Assembly (NCBI GenBank): GCA_049647585.1
Contig: JBARXY010000012.1
Span: 96,282-160,281, forward strand
Reading direction: 5' to 3'
DNA from: JAGQSZ01 sp049647585
Lineage (GTDB): Bacteria > Actinomycetota > Acidimicrobiia > Acidimicrobiales > Microtrichaceae
Length of the DNA: 64,000 bases
This document shows, piece by piece, positions 8,138 to 15,118 of this stretch. The position numbers and the translations under genes were made by a program. The notes below the pieces were generated by a model. The model did not search any database, was not told where the DNA came from, and was given only the letters and a program-made list of their open reading frames with translations. The first letter of the stretch is position 1; each line of letters begins with the position of its first letter.

Positions 8138-8656
8138 GTGTCCGAACCATCAACGCCCGCCCCGGTAGTGGTCGTCCTGATCGTGGCGCATGGAAGTCGC
8201 AACCCTCGGGCCGCCGAGGAGCACGAACGTTTCTGCTCACTTGTCGCAGAGGCCATCGGGACAGACCGGGTTGCTCAAGCGTCTGGGAGCGACCGGGTCG
8301 CTCAGACCGCCAGCGCTGGTTCCGGCACTGGTGCGGCCAGCCTCGGTCCGGGCCGACCCGACATCCGACCTGACGGCCGACCCGACGTCCGCCCCGCCTA
8401 CCTAGAGCTAACCGAACCGTCGGTAGCTACTGCAATCGAGCAAGCGGTGCAGGACGGCGCTACGACTATCCGGATGCTCCCCCACTTCCTGAATTCCGGA
8501 AACCACGTCCTCGTCGACCTTCCCGGGGCCGTAGATGCGGCCAGAACCCTGCACCCCGAGGTCGAGATCAGTCTTGACCCGCACCTCGGAAGCGACACAA
8601 CCCTGGTTGAGTTGACTGCCCGCAAGATTGCGCCGCCGGAGGAAGCAGCCGGCTAA
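8138..8656 (+). CDS. CbiX/SirB-family chelatase-like protein with low-complexity insert
   Basis: A 172-aa single CbiX domain. It begins with the strand and loop VVVLIVAHGSRNPRA (metal-binding His of sirohydrochlorin cobalto/ferrochelatases), and later has AYLELTEPSVATAIEQ and IRMLPHFLNSGNHVLVDLP, where the second conserved His sits. Known members insert Co2+ or Fe2+ into sirohydrochlorin. Between the first helix and AYLELTEPS, roughly residues 42-86 form an unusual insert with internal duplications (DRVAQ twice, RPD three times) absent from typical family members. No cobalamin or siroheme genes are adjacent, so the tetrapyrrole role is inferred. Start is GTG, probably leaderless. Confidence 0.8.
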   Translation: MSEPSTPAPVVVVLIVAHGSRNPRAAEEHERFCSLVAEAIGTDRVAQASGSDRVAQTASAGSGTGAASLGPGRPDIRPDGRPDVRPAYLELTEPSVATAIEQAVQDGATTIRMLPHFLNSGNHVLVDLPGAVDAARTLHPEVEISLDPHLGSDTTLVELTARKIAPPEEAAG

Positions 8657-8728
8657 TCCCCTGCGGAAATTCCCGAGTCCAACCGAGCGGGCGAATTGCC
8701 TGTCGGTACGGGAATTGCATCGGGGATT
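8655..8728. repeat. long imperfect inverted repeat downstream of the CbiX gene
   Basis: The arm at 8655-8675 (AATCCCCTGCGGAAATTCCC and one more base) pairs imperfectly with the arm at 8709-8728, separated by 33 nt. It starts at the CbiX stop codon and may end transcription or stabilise the 3' end. Confidence 0.4.
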
Positions 8729-8810
8729 ACTCTTTCAAAGGGGCCGGTTCGGCGACCCTCGACCTCCGCTGGCAATCAGGCTCGAGGCCGAATAGCGACT
8801 GGAGTCCACT

Positions 8811-9224
8811 GTGAATATCAACCCATACGTATTCTTCAGCGACGGAAAATGCCGCGAGGCATTCACCTTCTACCAAGAGGTCTTCGGTGGCGAACTCATG
8901 ATGTTCACCGGAGCCGACATGCCACCCAGTGACGCCACTCCGGCCGAGATGGCGGATCTGATCATGCACGCCTCCCTGACGACAGAGGGTCAGGTGCTGA
9001 TGGGTTCGGATGACCCGACCGGAGACGGCGGGGCCAAGAAGGGTATGACCATCAGCGTCTCCAACGACAACGTCGACTGGATCCAGAAGGTCTTCACTTC
9101 CCTAAGCGACGGCGGAGAGGTCACCATGCCTCTCGCCGCCACTTCGTGGGCATTGAGCTTCGGAATGTGCGTGGACCGCTTCGGAACGCCGTGGATGTTC
9201 AGCGCCGAGTCCACTGAACGCTAG
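8811..9224 (+). CDS. VOC-superfamily (PhnB-like) protein
   Basis: A 137-aa protein of the PhnB/glyoxalase-like VOC group. The typical opening NPYVFFSDGKCREAFTFYQE is followed by FGGELMMF, LIMHASL, QVLMGSDD, a paired beta-alpha-beta repeat, and the ending WALSFGMCVDRFGTPWMF (the DRFGxxW signature of PhnB-like proteins). Cytoplasmic, substrate unknown; many members lack confirmed catalysis. Start is GTG, with only weak ribosome-binding signal. It converges with the acyl-CoA dehydrogenase, 6 nt apart. Confidence 0.85.
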   Translation: MNINPYVFFSDGKCREAFTFYQEVFGGELMMFTGADMPPSDATPAEMADLIMHASLTTEGQVLMGSDDPTGDGGAKKGMTISVSNDNVDWIQKVFTSLSDGGEVTMPLAATSWALSFGMCVDRFGTPWMFSAESTER

Positions 9225-9230
9225 GTCGGC

Positions 9231-10346
9231 TCAAATGCCGATGCGCTGAGCGAGCAGCTCGCGGTGATAGGTGGGGTCACCGAAGAGCAGCTCTGAGCTC
9301 TTGGCCCGCTTGAAGTACAGGTGGGCTGGGTGCTCCCAGGTGAAGCCGATACCGCCGTGGATCTGGATGTTCTCGGCGGCTGCGTGGAAGTACGCCTCGG
9401 AGCAGTAGGCCTTGGCGAGAGAAGCGACAGACGGCAGCTCGTCGTTCATCTCGGATGCGCACCAGCCCGCGTAGTAGGCGGCGGACTTGGCCGACTCGAC
9501 CTCGAGGAGCATGTCCGCGCACTTGTGCTTGATTGCCTGGAACGAGCCGATCGGGCGACCGAACTGAACGCGGTCCTTCGCGTACTGCACAGCCATCCCG
9601 AGCACTTCCTGGCCACCTCCGACCTGCTCGGCGGCCAGGGCCACCGCGGCGAGGTCGAGCACTGTTGCGATCGTGTCCCAGCCGGCGCCGTCGGTTCCGA
9701 TCAGCTTGGCCGCAACACCCGAGTACTCGAGCTTGGCCTGCTTGCGGGTCTGGTCCATCGTCGACAGTGCGGTGCGGGTCAGGCCAGCGGCATCGCCCTT
9801 GACTGCGAACAGGCTGATGCCTGCGTCAGTGCGGGCCGCGGTGATGATCAGGTCGGCGACGTGCCCATCGAGCACATAGAGCTTGGTGCCGTCGATGGTC
9901 CAGTCGCTACCAGATCCCTTGGCTGTTGCGGTGACCGCCTCTGAGTCCCAGCGACCGTTGGGCTCGGTGTAGGCGAGGGTGGCTACCGTCTCACCCGAGG
10001 CAATGCCGGGCAGGTACTCGGCCTTGGCGGCGTCGTCACCCGAGTGCAGCAGAGCCTGGGCTGCTAGCACGACGGTCGAGAAGTATGGGGCGCAGATGAG
10101 CCGGCGACCCATCTCTTCGAGCACCACGATCAGCTCGACGAAGGAGTAGCCCGATCCACCAAACTCCTCGGGGATGACCAATCCCTGCAGGCCCATCTGC
10201 TCAGCCATCTGGGTCCAGACAGCGGTGTCATAGCCCGCTTCGGTGTCCATCAATTCACGGACGGTCTCTTCGCTGGACTTGGCGTTGAGGAAGTCCTTGA
10301 CGACCTTCCGCAGTGCTTCCTGGTCCTCGCTGAAAGCGAAATTCAC
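9231..10346 (-). CDS. acyl-CoA dehydrogenase
   Basis: A 371-aa flavoprotein of the acyl-CoA dehydrogenase family, GTG start behind a GGGGGAAA ribosome-binding site. The N-terminal helical domain has LQGLVIPEEFGGSGYSFVEL, the middle beta domain has ATLAYTEPNGRW, and the C-terminal helical domain has KDRVQFGRPIGSFQAIKHKCADM and QIHGGIGFTWEHPAHLYFKRA. It oxidises an acyl-CoA at C2-C3 using FAD and passes electrons to ETF. The substrate is not predictable; such subunits in actinobacteria often act on steroid side chains as heteromers. No partner subunit is adjacent. Confidence 0.9.
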   Translation of the reverse strand: MNFAFSEDQEALRKVVKDFLNAKSSEETVRELMDTEAGYDTAVWTQMAEQMGLQGLVIPEEFGGSGYSFVELIVVLEEMGRRLICAPYFSTVVLAAQALLHSGDDAAKAEYLPGIASGETVATLAYTEPNGRWDSEAVTATAKGSGSDWTIDGTKLYVLDGHVADLIITAARTDAGISLFAVKGDAAGLTRTALSTMDQTRKQAKLEYSGVAAKLIGTDGAGWDTIATVLDLAAVALAAEQVGGGQEVLGMAVQYAKDRVQFGRPIGSFQAIKHKCADMLLEVESAKSAAYYAGWCASEMNDELPSVASLAKAYCSEAYFHAAAENIQIHGGIGFTWEHPAHLYFKRAKSSELLFGDPTYHRELLAQRIGI

Positions 10347-10483
10347 GTTTCCCCCTATGGGCTCTGGGATATCTGGGCTTGGTATTCGGGTATTCGATCG
10401 TGGAGCGAACCGCCGGAACGGCGTTTCAGCACCCAGTGACAGCGCATTTTCTACATGCTCGTGCGACTCATGGCATTCTCAGC

Positions 10484-10503
10484 TGTGTACACTTGTGGAC
10501 ACA
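10484..10503. promoter_or_regulatory. operator of the Phd/VapC module
   Basis: A 9-2-9 inverted repeat (TGTGTACAC-TT-GTGGACACA, one mismatch) lies 29 nt upstream of the antitoxin start. Its core TGTACA is the half-site known from YefM/Phd operators, so autoregulation by the toxin-antitoxin complex is likely. Confidence 0.65.
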
Positions 10504-10532
10504 TGTCGACGACGAGCAGCTGAGGTCGCAGA

Positions 10533-10811
10533 ATGGACCATCTCGGAATACGCGAGCTACGGGCCGACCTGGCCACTGTCGTCAGGCGGGCAGGCGCAGG
10601 TGAGCGTCTGATGATCACCGTTGACGGCAATCCGATTGCCCAACTGGGCCCACTCGATCCGACCGACGGAAACCAAACCATCGAAGATCTCGCCGTGCGT
10701 GGCCTCGTCGAACTTGCCCGACGTTCGGACCGTCCGGCACCGACCTTCTCAATGCCGATGTGGGCCGGAACCCGCATCGATCGCCTGGTCCGCGAGGTGC
10801 GCGGCCGATGA
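10533..10811 (+). CDS. Phd/YefM-family antitoxin
   Basis: A 92-aa antitoxin. The N-terminal Phd/YefM DNA-binding and dimerisation domain reads MDHLGIRELRADLATVVRRA, then GERLMITVDGNPIAQLGPL. The C-terminal ~45 residues would wrap the toxin and include a short hydrophobic SMPMWAG element. Its stop overlaps the toxin start in ATGA, so the pair is translationally coupled. The palindrome just upstream is the expected autoregulatory operator. Confidence 0.85.
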   Translation: MDHLGIRELRADLATVVRRAGAGERLMITVDGNPIAQLGPLDPTDGNQTIEDLAVRGLVELARRSDRPAPTFSMPMWAGTRIDRLVREVRGR

Positions 10812-11227
10812 CGGTGTTTCTCGACACAACTGCCCTTCTGTCGAGGTTCCTCGAAGGACCGGCACGCGAAGTGGCTCTCGAGGTCATGGCTGGCGATGGC
10901 GACTGGTGCGCCAGCGCTTTGGCCCTTTCCGAATCGCTCATGCTGGTGGACCGACTGGGCGACGATCCCCACCGAACGGACGAACTTCGCCGTGCTATCC
11001 GTGACGATTGGGACAGGGTCCACATAGTCCCGGTCGATCAGCGCTGCCTGGACCGCGCCGCCGAACTTGGTCGCACCCAGCCGATCCGAACCGTTGACGC
11101 CATCCACTTGGCGGCAGCGGATCGACTTCCCCGACCGCTGCGATTCGTCACGTTCGATCCCGGCCAGATTCCTGTTGCCCTGGCGATGGGCTTCAGCGTG
11201 GTTAGCACCGACTCGGTCGCCAGCTAG
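10808..11227 (+). CDS. vapC: VapC-type PIN-domain toxin
   Basis: A 139-aa PIN-domain ribonuclease. The acidic active-site residues are all present: Asp6 (VFLDTTAL), Glu42 (ALSES), Asp97 (RTVDAIHLAAA) and Asp117 (FVTFDPGQ). VapC toxins cleave tRNA or rRNA with Mg2+ and are blocked by the co-transcribed antitoxin. I chose the ATG inside the antitoxin stop (ATGA overlap) rather than a longer start 16 codons upstream, because the PIN domain begins directly with MTVFLD. The RNA target is unknown. Confidence 0.9.
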   Translation: MTVFLDTTALLSRFLEGPAREVALEVMAGDGDWCASALALSESLMLVDRLGDDPHRTDELRRAIRDDWDRVHIVPVDQRCLDRAAELGRTQPIRTVDAIHLAAADRLPRPLRFVTFDPGQIPVALAMGFSVVSTDSVAS

Positions 11228-11280
11228 GCCGCCAAGGCGCCCGTATTCCAGCGCCCGAATCACCCGGACCGGACAGGGCG

Positions 11281-11748
11281 TCAGCGCCGCTCGACAGAAG
11301 TGACGCCCATCCCGGGCCGCCAGAGCTGGATCTGGATGCCGTCACCGGCCTCGTTCATTGACGTGTGAACTACTTCCCCAAGGTTCAAGCGGAACAGCTG
11401 GAATGGCGTGGGCGGATCCAGCTCGGCCTGAAACTCGGCGTGTTCATCGCCGACGACTTCGGTGGCCACTCCCACAAGCTTCGAATCTCCACCGATCATC
11501 TCGGGACTTCCCGGATTCGAGTGGATCGCGAACCGTCCGTCACGTTGAAGATCCAAGACCTTCATGGCGTGCCACATCGATCCGATGAACAGACCGTCAC
11601 GCCAGAACTCCACCTCTGTTCCGCTGACCCGCGGGGAACCGTCGCGACGCAGTGTTGCCATCACATGATGCTTGGTCCATTCGAACCGGGCCCGAACGAG
11701 TACGGCGAGCTCGGGCGCATCTGCAGCGAACTCGACCCACGACATCAT
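11281..11748 (-). CDS. pyridoxamine 5'-phosphate oxidase-like flavin/F420-binding protein
   Basis: A 155-aa split-barrel protein of the PNPOx-like superfamily: ARFEWTKHHVMATLRRDGSPRVSG is the usual first strands, followed by FIGSMWHAMKVLDLQRD and RFAIHS, which line the flavin or F420 phosphate pocket. Family members in actinobacteria reduce small molecules or bind F420, haem or FMN; substrate unknown. The ATG overlaps the stop of the upstream membrane-protein gene (ATGA), implying coupled translation. No signal peptide. Confidence 0.75.
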   Translation of the reverse strand: MMSWVEFAADAPELAVLVRARFEWTKHHVMATLRRDGSPRVSGTEVEFWRDGLFIGSMWHAMKVLDLQRDGRFAIHSNPGSPEMIGGDSKLVGVATEVVGDEHAEFQAELDPPTPFQLFRLNLGEVVHTSMNEAGDGIQIQLWRPGMGVTSVERR

Positions 11749-12218
11749 CCGCCCAGGCCACCCCACTTGAAGACCATGAAGAAGATGGTTGCGACAACAA
11801 TCAGCGACTCGACCGCTCCGATCATGCCCAGTCGGTCGATCGTCGACTTGGCCTCTGCGGTGTTCCCGTTGCGGGACGACCCGGCAATCTTTCGGGTGCC
11901 CGGAGCGAAGACCATTCCGCCGAGCGCTCCGCCGATGATGACGACGAGGAAGCCGACCGACACGAAAGGTGCGCTGAACTTGATGGCGTCGTCACTGGCG
12001 ATCACCATGCCGATTCCAGTGAGTAGCAACAGGATGAACGCGGCGTTCTTGAGCGTCTTGCCCATGAAGCCCTGAACATCGGCCCACCACGAGTTCACCT
12101 CGGCCGACGCGGTCACCGCCCGACCACTGCCGAGTCCCATCGCCAAGTTGGCACCGAGCCAGATCGCGACGGCAATGATGTGGATGGCCAGCAGAAACTG
12201 GTAAAGGGTGGAGGTCAT
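11745..12218 (-). CDS. four-helix membrane protein (CopD/DUF2269-like)
   Basis: A 157-aa integral membrane protein with four predicted helices: YQFLLAIHIIAVAIWLGANL, AAFILLLLTGIGMVIA, FVSVGFLVVIIGGALGGMVF and IGAVESLIVVATIFFMVF. The first helix with its His and Trp resembles CopD/DUF2269 proteins; a transport or haem-binding role cannot be shown. I start at MTSTLYQF because the longer frame adds a non-hydrophobic stretch over the promoter. TAGGCT lies 7 nt before this ATG. It is coupled to the PNPOx-like gene downstream. One copy of the 42-bp direct repeat begins 11 nt upstream. Confidence 0.7.
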   Translation of the reverse strand: MTSTLYQFLLAIHIIAVAIWLGANLAMGLGSGRAVTASAEVNSWWADVQGFMGKTLKNAAFILLLLTGIGMVIASDDAIKFSAPFVSVGFLVVIIGGALGGMVFAPGTRKIAGSSRNGNTAEAKSTIDRLGMIGAVESLIVVATIFFMVFKWGGLGG

Positions 12219-12225
12219 GCAAGCG

Positions 12226-12231
12226 AGCCTA
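12226..12231 (-). promoter_or_regulatory. leaderless -10 box of the four-helix membrane protein gene
   Basis: TAGGCT on the minus strand lies 7 nt before the ATG and overlaps the first bases of the 42-bp direct repeat. Confidence 0.45.
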
Positions 12232-12270
12232 GGTCTACGGGTGCGACAATCAAGTGACGCTGAAGGCTGC
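12229..12270. repeat. 42-bp direct repeat, copy 1
   Basis: Begins CTAGGTCTACGGGTGCGACA and ends AAGGCTGC. It matches 13308-13349 at 41 of 42 positions (GAAGG here, GGAGG there). The two copies flank the GNAT/DUF1778 module. Confidence 0.9.
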
Positions 12271-12427
12271 GCGATCGACGCTTCCGGCGCAACGACGGGA
12301 AGCTGGCCCGCAAGGTCACGGAATGGCACCGGAAGAGTTGCTCAACGCGATGCTGGCGTACCTACAGGCCGGGTATGCCGTTGGACGCGAAGGATCTTGA
12401 GCGAGCCGACCGACCCATGTCGGCCGT

Positions 12428-12925
12428 TCACATCGATGCCTCGATGTCAACGGCTGTGATCATTAGATCAAGCGGATTCGTCGGCGACGCTGTCATTCCG
12501 AACCGTTTGTAGAACTCCGCAGCGGACGGGTGAAGGGCCGACACCACGAGCATCCGAACACCCACCGTCTGGCTTGCCGCAACGGTGAGCTCCATCGCAT
12601 GGCGAAGCATCGCCGCGCCTAGACTTAGGCCTTGAAAGTCACGATCTACAGCCAAGCGCCCGAGGAGTACAGCCGGAATCTGACGTGGAGCCTGTAGCCG
12701 AGCTCGACCCGTCGCATCAGAGCGGAGCACGGTGAACGCTGATAACGAATGGTATGCGACAACTCGGTGTCCATCAGTCGTGACGTAGGTCCGCGAGAAG
12801 CCGGCGCGCTGATTGGCCACACCACGACGAGTCAACCATTCGTCAAGCTCACCCTCGCCGGAATCGAACCCAACGAGTCGGTGACTCTCACCGAGTGGTT
12901 CGATCGGCGTGAAGCCGCTGGTCAC
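12428..12925 (-). CDS. GNAT acetyltransferase toxin (TacT/AtaT-like)
   Basis: A 165-aa GNAT domain. It opens with PLGESHRLVGFDSGEGELDEWL, the family signature of toxin-type acetyltransferases, and continues with AYHSLSAF, the acetyl-CoA loop DFQGLSLGAAML and the late Tyr of AAEFYKRFGM. Known homologues acetylate the amino acid of charged tRNA and stop translation. I start at the GTG that overlaps the antitoxin stop (GTGA), because upstream codons lie within the antitoxin in another frame. The partner is the DUF1778 protein directly upstream. Confidence 0.88.
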   Translation of the reverse strand: MTSGFTPIEPLGESHRLVGFDSGEGELDEWLTRRGVANQRAGFSRTYVTTDGHRVVAYHSLSAFTVLRSDATGRARLQAPRQIPAVLLGRLAVDRDFQGLSLGAAMLRHAMELTVAASQTVGVRMLVVSALHPSAAEFYKRFGMTASPTNPLDLMITAVDIEASM

Positions 12926-13203
12926 TCCGTGATCGGCGACGGCCGCTCGAACAAATTCGCCGCCTTCGGGTTCCGGCGCCCCTTCTTGGACACCCGCCGC
13001 TCCAGAGCGTCCCACGTCGCCGCGTCGAGCACGATGTGCTCCCGGTCAGCCAAGGTGTCTGCTGCCGACGCCCGAGCCGCCTGAACGACGAACTCGGTGA
13101 TCGAAAGGTGCGCGGCCTCGGCTGCCGCTCTGATCAATCCGTCGTCTGTCGACGAAAGCCGTAGGTGTAGCCGTTCAGCACGAGTCTCCGATGTCGTCGC
13201 CAC
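12922..13203 (-). CDS. DUF1778 (TacA-like) ribbon-helix-helix antitoxin
   Basis: A 93-aa protein. The N-terminal ribbon-helix-helix (ETRAERLHLRLSSTDDGLIR, then AAEAAHLSITEFVVQAA) binds DNA; the C-terminal tail (AATWDALERRVSKKGRRNPK) is typical of DUF1778 and would neutralise the acetyltransferase. Start is GTG with TACAAT six bases before it, so the transcript is probably leaderless. It overlaps the toxin in GTGA. Both genes lie between the 42-bp repeats. Confidence 0.88.
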   Translation of the reverse strand: MATTSETRAERLHLRLSSTDDGLIRAAAEAAHLSITEFVVQAARASAADTLADREHIVLDAATWDALERRVSKKGRRNPKAANLFERPSPITE

Positions 13204-13209
13204 AGAACC

Positions 13210-13215
13210 ATTGTA
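13210..13215 (-). promoter_or_regulatory. leaderless -10 box of the DUF1778/GNAT operon
   Basis: TACAAT on the minus strand is close to consensus and lies 6 nt before the antitoxin GTG. No -35 resembling consensus is seen at the usual distance. Confidence 0.55.
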
Positions 13216-13307
13216 CGCATATCTGCCACATCAAGGTTCGGCACCAGCGCCGTTGACACACCGCGCCCGCGGGCCTACATGCGGGCGATCGCCAAGCGGT
13301 CGACCAG

Positions 13308-13349
13308 CTAGGTCTACGGGTGCGACAATCAAGTGACGCTGGAGGCTGC
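13308..13349. repeat. 42-bp direct repeat, copy 2
   Basis: Second copy of the repeat at 12229-12270. It supplies the GGAGG ribosome-binding site of the MBL gene that starts at 13352, and probably that gene's promoter (GACAAT at 13324-13329). Confidence 0.9.
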
Positions 13350-13351
13350 AA

Positions 13352-14005
13352 ATGACGGATTCACCGGGCACGGATTCACACGGGACAAAGCCACCTCCGA
13401 CGCTGCACCACTCCGACAGCGACCTCGAGGTCCACAAGTTGGTGGTCGGGCCGGTGGACAACAACGTTTTCGTGCTGCGATGTCGACACACGGGTGAGTC
13501 TGTGTTGATCGACGCCGCGAACGAACACGAGAAGCTCCTCGACCTGGCGCGCCACCTCGGGGTCAGACGGGTGATCGAAACCCATGGCCATTGGGACCAC
13601 ATCCAAGCGATTCCCGAGATGCGGGACGCCGGCTATTCGGTGGGCGTCACCGCTGCGGATTCGGCCATGCTCGACAGCTACGACGAGTTGATCGATGACG
13701 ACGCCGTCATCGAGGTGGGAGATCTCCGTCTGCACACCATCCTGACCCCTGGCCACACTCCCGGGTCGATGTGCTTCTCGGTCGAGGGCAAGCCACTGCT
13801 TTTCAGTGGTGACACGCTCTTTCCCGGTGGACCGGGCAACGCGACCTTCGAGGGTGGCGATTTCGGGTCGATCATCGAGTCGATCGACAGGAGACTCTTC
13901 GCCAGGTTCGCAGCCGACACGATCGTCATGCCCGGCCATGGCAACGACACCACCATCGGTGCCGAGTCACCACACCTCCAGGAGTGGGTCGACCGCGGCT
14001 GGTAG
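13352..14005 (+). CDS. metallo-beta-lactamase-fold hydrolase (glyoxalase II-like)
   Basis: A 217-aa MBL-fold protein with the metal-binding HxHxDH motif in ETHGHWDHIQ, then ILTPGHTPGSMCF, LFSGDTLFPGGPG and VMPGHGNDT supplying the remaining ligands. The layout matches the hydroxyacylglutathione hydrolase/persulfide dioxygenase-like group. No ETHE1-specific motif is certain, so thiolester hydrolysis is only the best guess. GGAGG within repeat copy 2 is its ribosome-binding site. It converges with the TauE/SafE exporter, 6 nt apart. Confidence 0.85.
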   Translation: MTDSPGTDSHGTKPPPTLHHSDSDLEVHKLVVGPVDNNVFVLRCRHTGESVLIDAANEHEKLLDLARHLGVRRVIETHGHWDHIQAIPEMRDAGYSVGVTAADSAMLDSYDELIDDDAVIEVGDLRLHTILTPGHTPGSMCFSVEGKPLLFSGDTLFPGGPGNATFEGGDFGSIIESIDRRLFARFAADTIVMPGHGNDTTIGAESPHLQEWVDRGW

Positions 14006-14011
14006 GGCGGT

Positions 14012-14938
14012 TCAGCCGGTGATATCTACCGGCACCACATCTGGGTGCTCGCTCGAACCAGAGCCGAATTGCGCTATGCGTTCCATGCCCCTGCACGCCT
14101 TCCAGCTACGCAGGACCAAGAGAGCGCCGGCAGCTGTGAGTAGCAGCACCGCTGCGACGATCAACGCGCCCGACGCGTCGAAGCCAATGAGGATCGTGCG
14201 GGTATTCAGCACCACGATCAACACCCCCACCAAGGTCCCCAGGATCCGGGGAGCCATCACCTTCACGACCCAGGCAGCAAATGGCGCCACCACGACCGCC
14301 CCACCCAGTAGTGCTGCAACATGGGACCAATTGACCTGCTCGCTGCTGAGGTGGAGCAGGAACCCGAGACTCGCACCAAGCGCCACCAGCAGCTCTGCCA
14401 AGGAGGCGGATCCGATGGCTGTCCGCGGCTCCATCCGACCTGCCGTCATTAGCGTCGGAGTCGCGACCGGACCCCATCCTCCACCTCCGATGGCATCGAT
14501 CACGCCACCCGCCAAACCCAGCGGAACCAGAAAGCGAACCCTCAGCGATGACGGATCCACCACCGCGCGGGCTACGTCGAACGCGAAGCGGTAGAGCATG
14601 TACAACCCGAGAGCGCAGAGAATCGCCGCGGTGAACGGAGCGACGTTCGAGCCGTCGACGCTGGAGAGAAACGTCGCCCCGAAGTAGGCGCCGATCGCTC
14701 CCGGAACCCCGATCAGTCCGACGGTGCGCCAGTGCACGTTGCCGAACTTCCAGTGACTTCCGCCCGATACCAGCGCGGTTCCCACCTTGGCTGCGTGGAT
14801 CACGGCAGAGGCCGATGCAGCCGACGATCCAGAGGCGACGAGCATCGAGGTACCAATGACCCCGAATCCCATGCCGAGTGAACCGTCTATGAGCTGTGCC
14901 GCCAAGCCTGCCAGGGCGAAAATGATCAGCTTTTCCAT
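14012..14938 (-). CDS. TauE/SafE-family anion exporter
   Basis: A 308-aa polytopic membrane protein of the TauE/SafE (sulfite/organosulfonate exporter) family. It opens with LAGLAAQLIDGSLGMGFGVIGTSML and contains the internal repeat GLAGGVIDAIGGGGWGPVATPTL; these two GG-rich segments are the family hallmarks. About eight helices are visible. It likely exports sulfite, sulfonate or a related anion. It is divergent from sufS across 180 bp that contain a 28-bp palindrome. A GGGGGA ribosome-binding site precedes the ATG. Confidence 0.85.
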   Translation of the reverse strand: MEKLIIFALAGLAAQLIDGSLGMGFGVIGTSMLVASGSSAASASAVIHAAKVGTALVSGGSHWKFGNVHWRTVGLIGVPGAIGAYFGATFLSSVDGSNVAPFTAAILCALGLYMLYRFAFDVARAVVDPSSLRVRFLVPLGLAGGVIDAIGGGGWGPVATPTLMTAGRMEPRTAIGSASLAELLVALGASLGFLLHLSSEQVNWSHVAALLGGAVVVAPFAAWVVKVMAPRILGTLVGVLIVVLNTRTILIGFDASGALIVAAVLLLTAAGALLVLRSWKACRGMERIAQFGSGSSEHPDVVPVDITG

Positions 14939-15023
14939 CTCTATTCCCCCGCCGGCCCTGCCGCCGAATATCCAACCCTAGGAGTATTCTTCACCTTTCC
15001 CATGAAACCGGTGTAAATAGTTG

Positions 15024-15077
15024 TTGTCAAGCTCTTGGTGGAAAATTGGTATTTCCACTACGGCCATAGTGGAAATA
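15024..15077 (+). promoter_or_regulatory. sufS promoter with 28-bp palindromic operator
   Basis: TTGTCA (15024-15029), 17 nt, then TGGTAT (15047-15052) form a plausible promoter toward sufS. Over and after the -10 lies a palindrome at 15050-15077: arms TATTTCCACTA and TAGTGGAAATA around CGGCCA, with only one unpaired base pair. A third half-site GTGGAAAA is at 15039-15046. The binding factor is unknown; an Fe-S-responsive repressor of the Rrf2/SufR type is a reasonable guess. Confidence 0.65.
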
Positions 15078-15118
15078 GACTGTTGCAGCCCTCCTATGCG
15101 AGGGGGAAGGATTGATGC

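Larger units (their letters stand above)
12229..13349. mobile_element. toxin-antitoxin cassette bounded by 42-bp direct repeats
   Basis: Both ends are the 42-bp repeat; inside are only the GNAT toxin, its DUF1778 antitoxin, and 157 bp plus 104 bp of flanking sequence. Removing one repeat and the interior would leave two divergent genes (membrane protein and MBL hydrolase) about 50 bp apart, sharing the repeat as promoter region. This looks like insertion with duplication of the target. No integrase or transposase is present, so the mechanism is inferred. Confidence 0.45.

Noticed and set aside
11745..12329. Longer version of the four-helix membrane protein starting at 12329
   Set aside because: The extra N-terminus spans the direct repeat and promoter box and is not hydrophobic; the ATG at 12218 begins right at the first helix.
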